6,262 nucleotides of DNA, from the NCBI GenBank assembly GCA_003132825.1, contig PKYX01000144.1, positions 4,254 to 10,515 on the forward strand, in the 5' to 3' direction. Within the stretch, counting starts at the first letter, position 1; each line of letters starts with the position of its first letter. This document shows, in pieces, positions 6,156 to 6,262 of this stretch. The notes beneath the pieces were generated by a model. The model was not told where the DNA came from, searched no databases, and saw only the letters and a list, made by a program, of their open reading frames with translations. The position numbers were made by a program, and so were the translations under genes. The stretch is from Acidobacteriaceae bacterium. Its GTDB lineage: Bacteria > Acidobacteriota > Terriglobia > Terriglobales > Acidobacteriaceae.

Positions 6156-6262
6156 GGCTGATTGACTCCTGCGGCCACACTCAGGGAGGCAGTGTGGGAC
6201 GCTGCGGGAAAGCGGACGATGAAAGTGGCGCCCTGCCCATCGATGTTGTTGTGGCAGAGAAT
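6152..6262 (-). CDS. C-terminal end of a histidine kinase (cut by the window edge)
   Basis: The last 36 residues of a gene entering from the right edge. The stretch NIDGQGATFIVRFPA matches the G3 region and final strand of a HATPase domain (GxGATFxVxxP), the usual end of a sensor kinase. It is followed by a 16-residue tail ending VNQP and a TGA that overlaps the receiver ATG. Whether it is soluble, membrane-bound or otherwise multi-domain cannot be seen. The overlap makes it the likely first kinase of the same operon and the probable partner of the single-domain receiver. Confidence 0.85.
   Translation of the reverse strand: MLCHNNIDGQGATFIVRFPAASHTASLSVAAGVNQP
6166..6170 (-). promoter_or_regulatory. 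Ribosome binding site of the single-domain receiver
   Basis: On the minus strand AGGAG lies 10 bases before the ATG at 6155, inside the end of the upstream kinase gene. This supports the start and translational coupling. Confidence 0.6.

Noticed and set aside
5758..6180. Upstream extension of the NtrC-type frame to the ATG at 6180
   Set aside because: It overlaps the receiver gene in another frame, and its translation is Arg/His-rich with no domain, as expected for a shadow frame.
1..6262. CRISPR array, tRNA, insertion sequence or phage genes
   Set aside because: No spaced direct repeats, cloverleaf-like segment, transposase motif or terminal inverted repeats were seen; the two short tandem repeats are within coding frames.

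Overview
The window comes from a GC-rich bacterium. The regulator and TPR gene styles and the high G/C at third codon positions fit Acidobacteriota (Terriglobia-like). That assignment rests on the general look of the proteins, is only moderately likely, and was not tested by any search.

Layout, left to right. Bases 1-276 are an edge region without a convincing gene; frames on both strands run off the left end. Bases 277-1398 (+) encode an exported TPR-type protein with a strong ribosome binding site. A 37-base gap separates its stop from the stop of the convergent last gene of a minus-strand block that fills the rest of the window. Read in its own direction (right to left), this block is: the C-terminal tail of a histidine kinase cut by the window edge (6262-6152); a single-domain receiver (6155-5754); a full sigma-54-dependent NtrC-type response regulator (5757-4270); a membrane-bound NtrB/NtrY-like sensor kinase (4207-2303); and an exported Pro/Ala/Ser-rich protein of unknown function (2263-1436).

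The minus-strand genes look like one operon. The first three are joined by 4-base stop/start overlaps (ATGA, then GTGA), and the next spacers are 62 and 39 bases. The block therefore seems to hold two kinases, one stand-alone receiver and one sigma-54 activator. The simplest reading is that the membrane kinase (periplasmic Cache-like sensor, HAMP, PAS, HisKA, HATPase) phosphorylates the NtrC-type regulator, while the truncated upstream kinase pairs with the single-domain receiver; cross-talk or a phosphorelay is possible. The terminal exported protein may be an envelope partner or output of this signalling unit, which is inference from position only.

The least ordinary features are a six-copy 15-bp in-frame repeat (VISQP pentapeptide) just after the signal segment of the exported protein, a three-copy 12-bp repeat (SRxx) next to the start of the NtrC-type gene, and an inverted repeat between the NtrC-type gene and its kinase. 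I see no RNA gene, CRISPR array, insertion sequence or phage gene.
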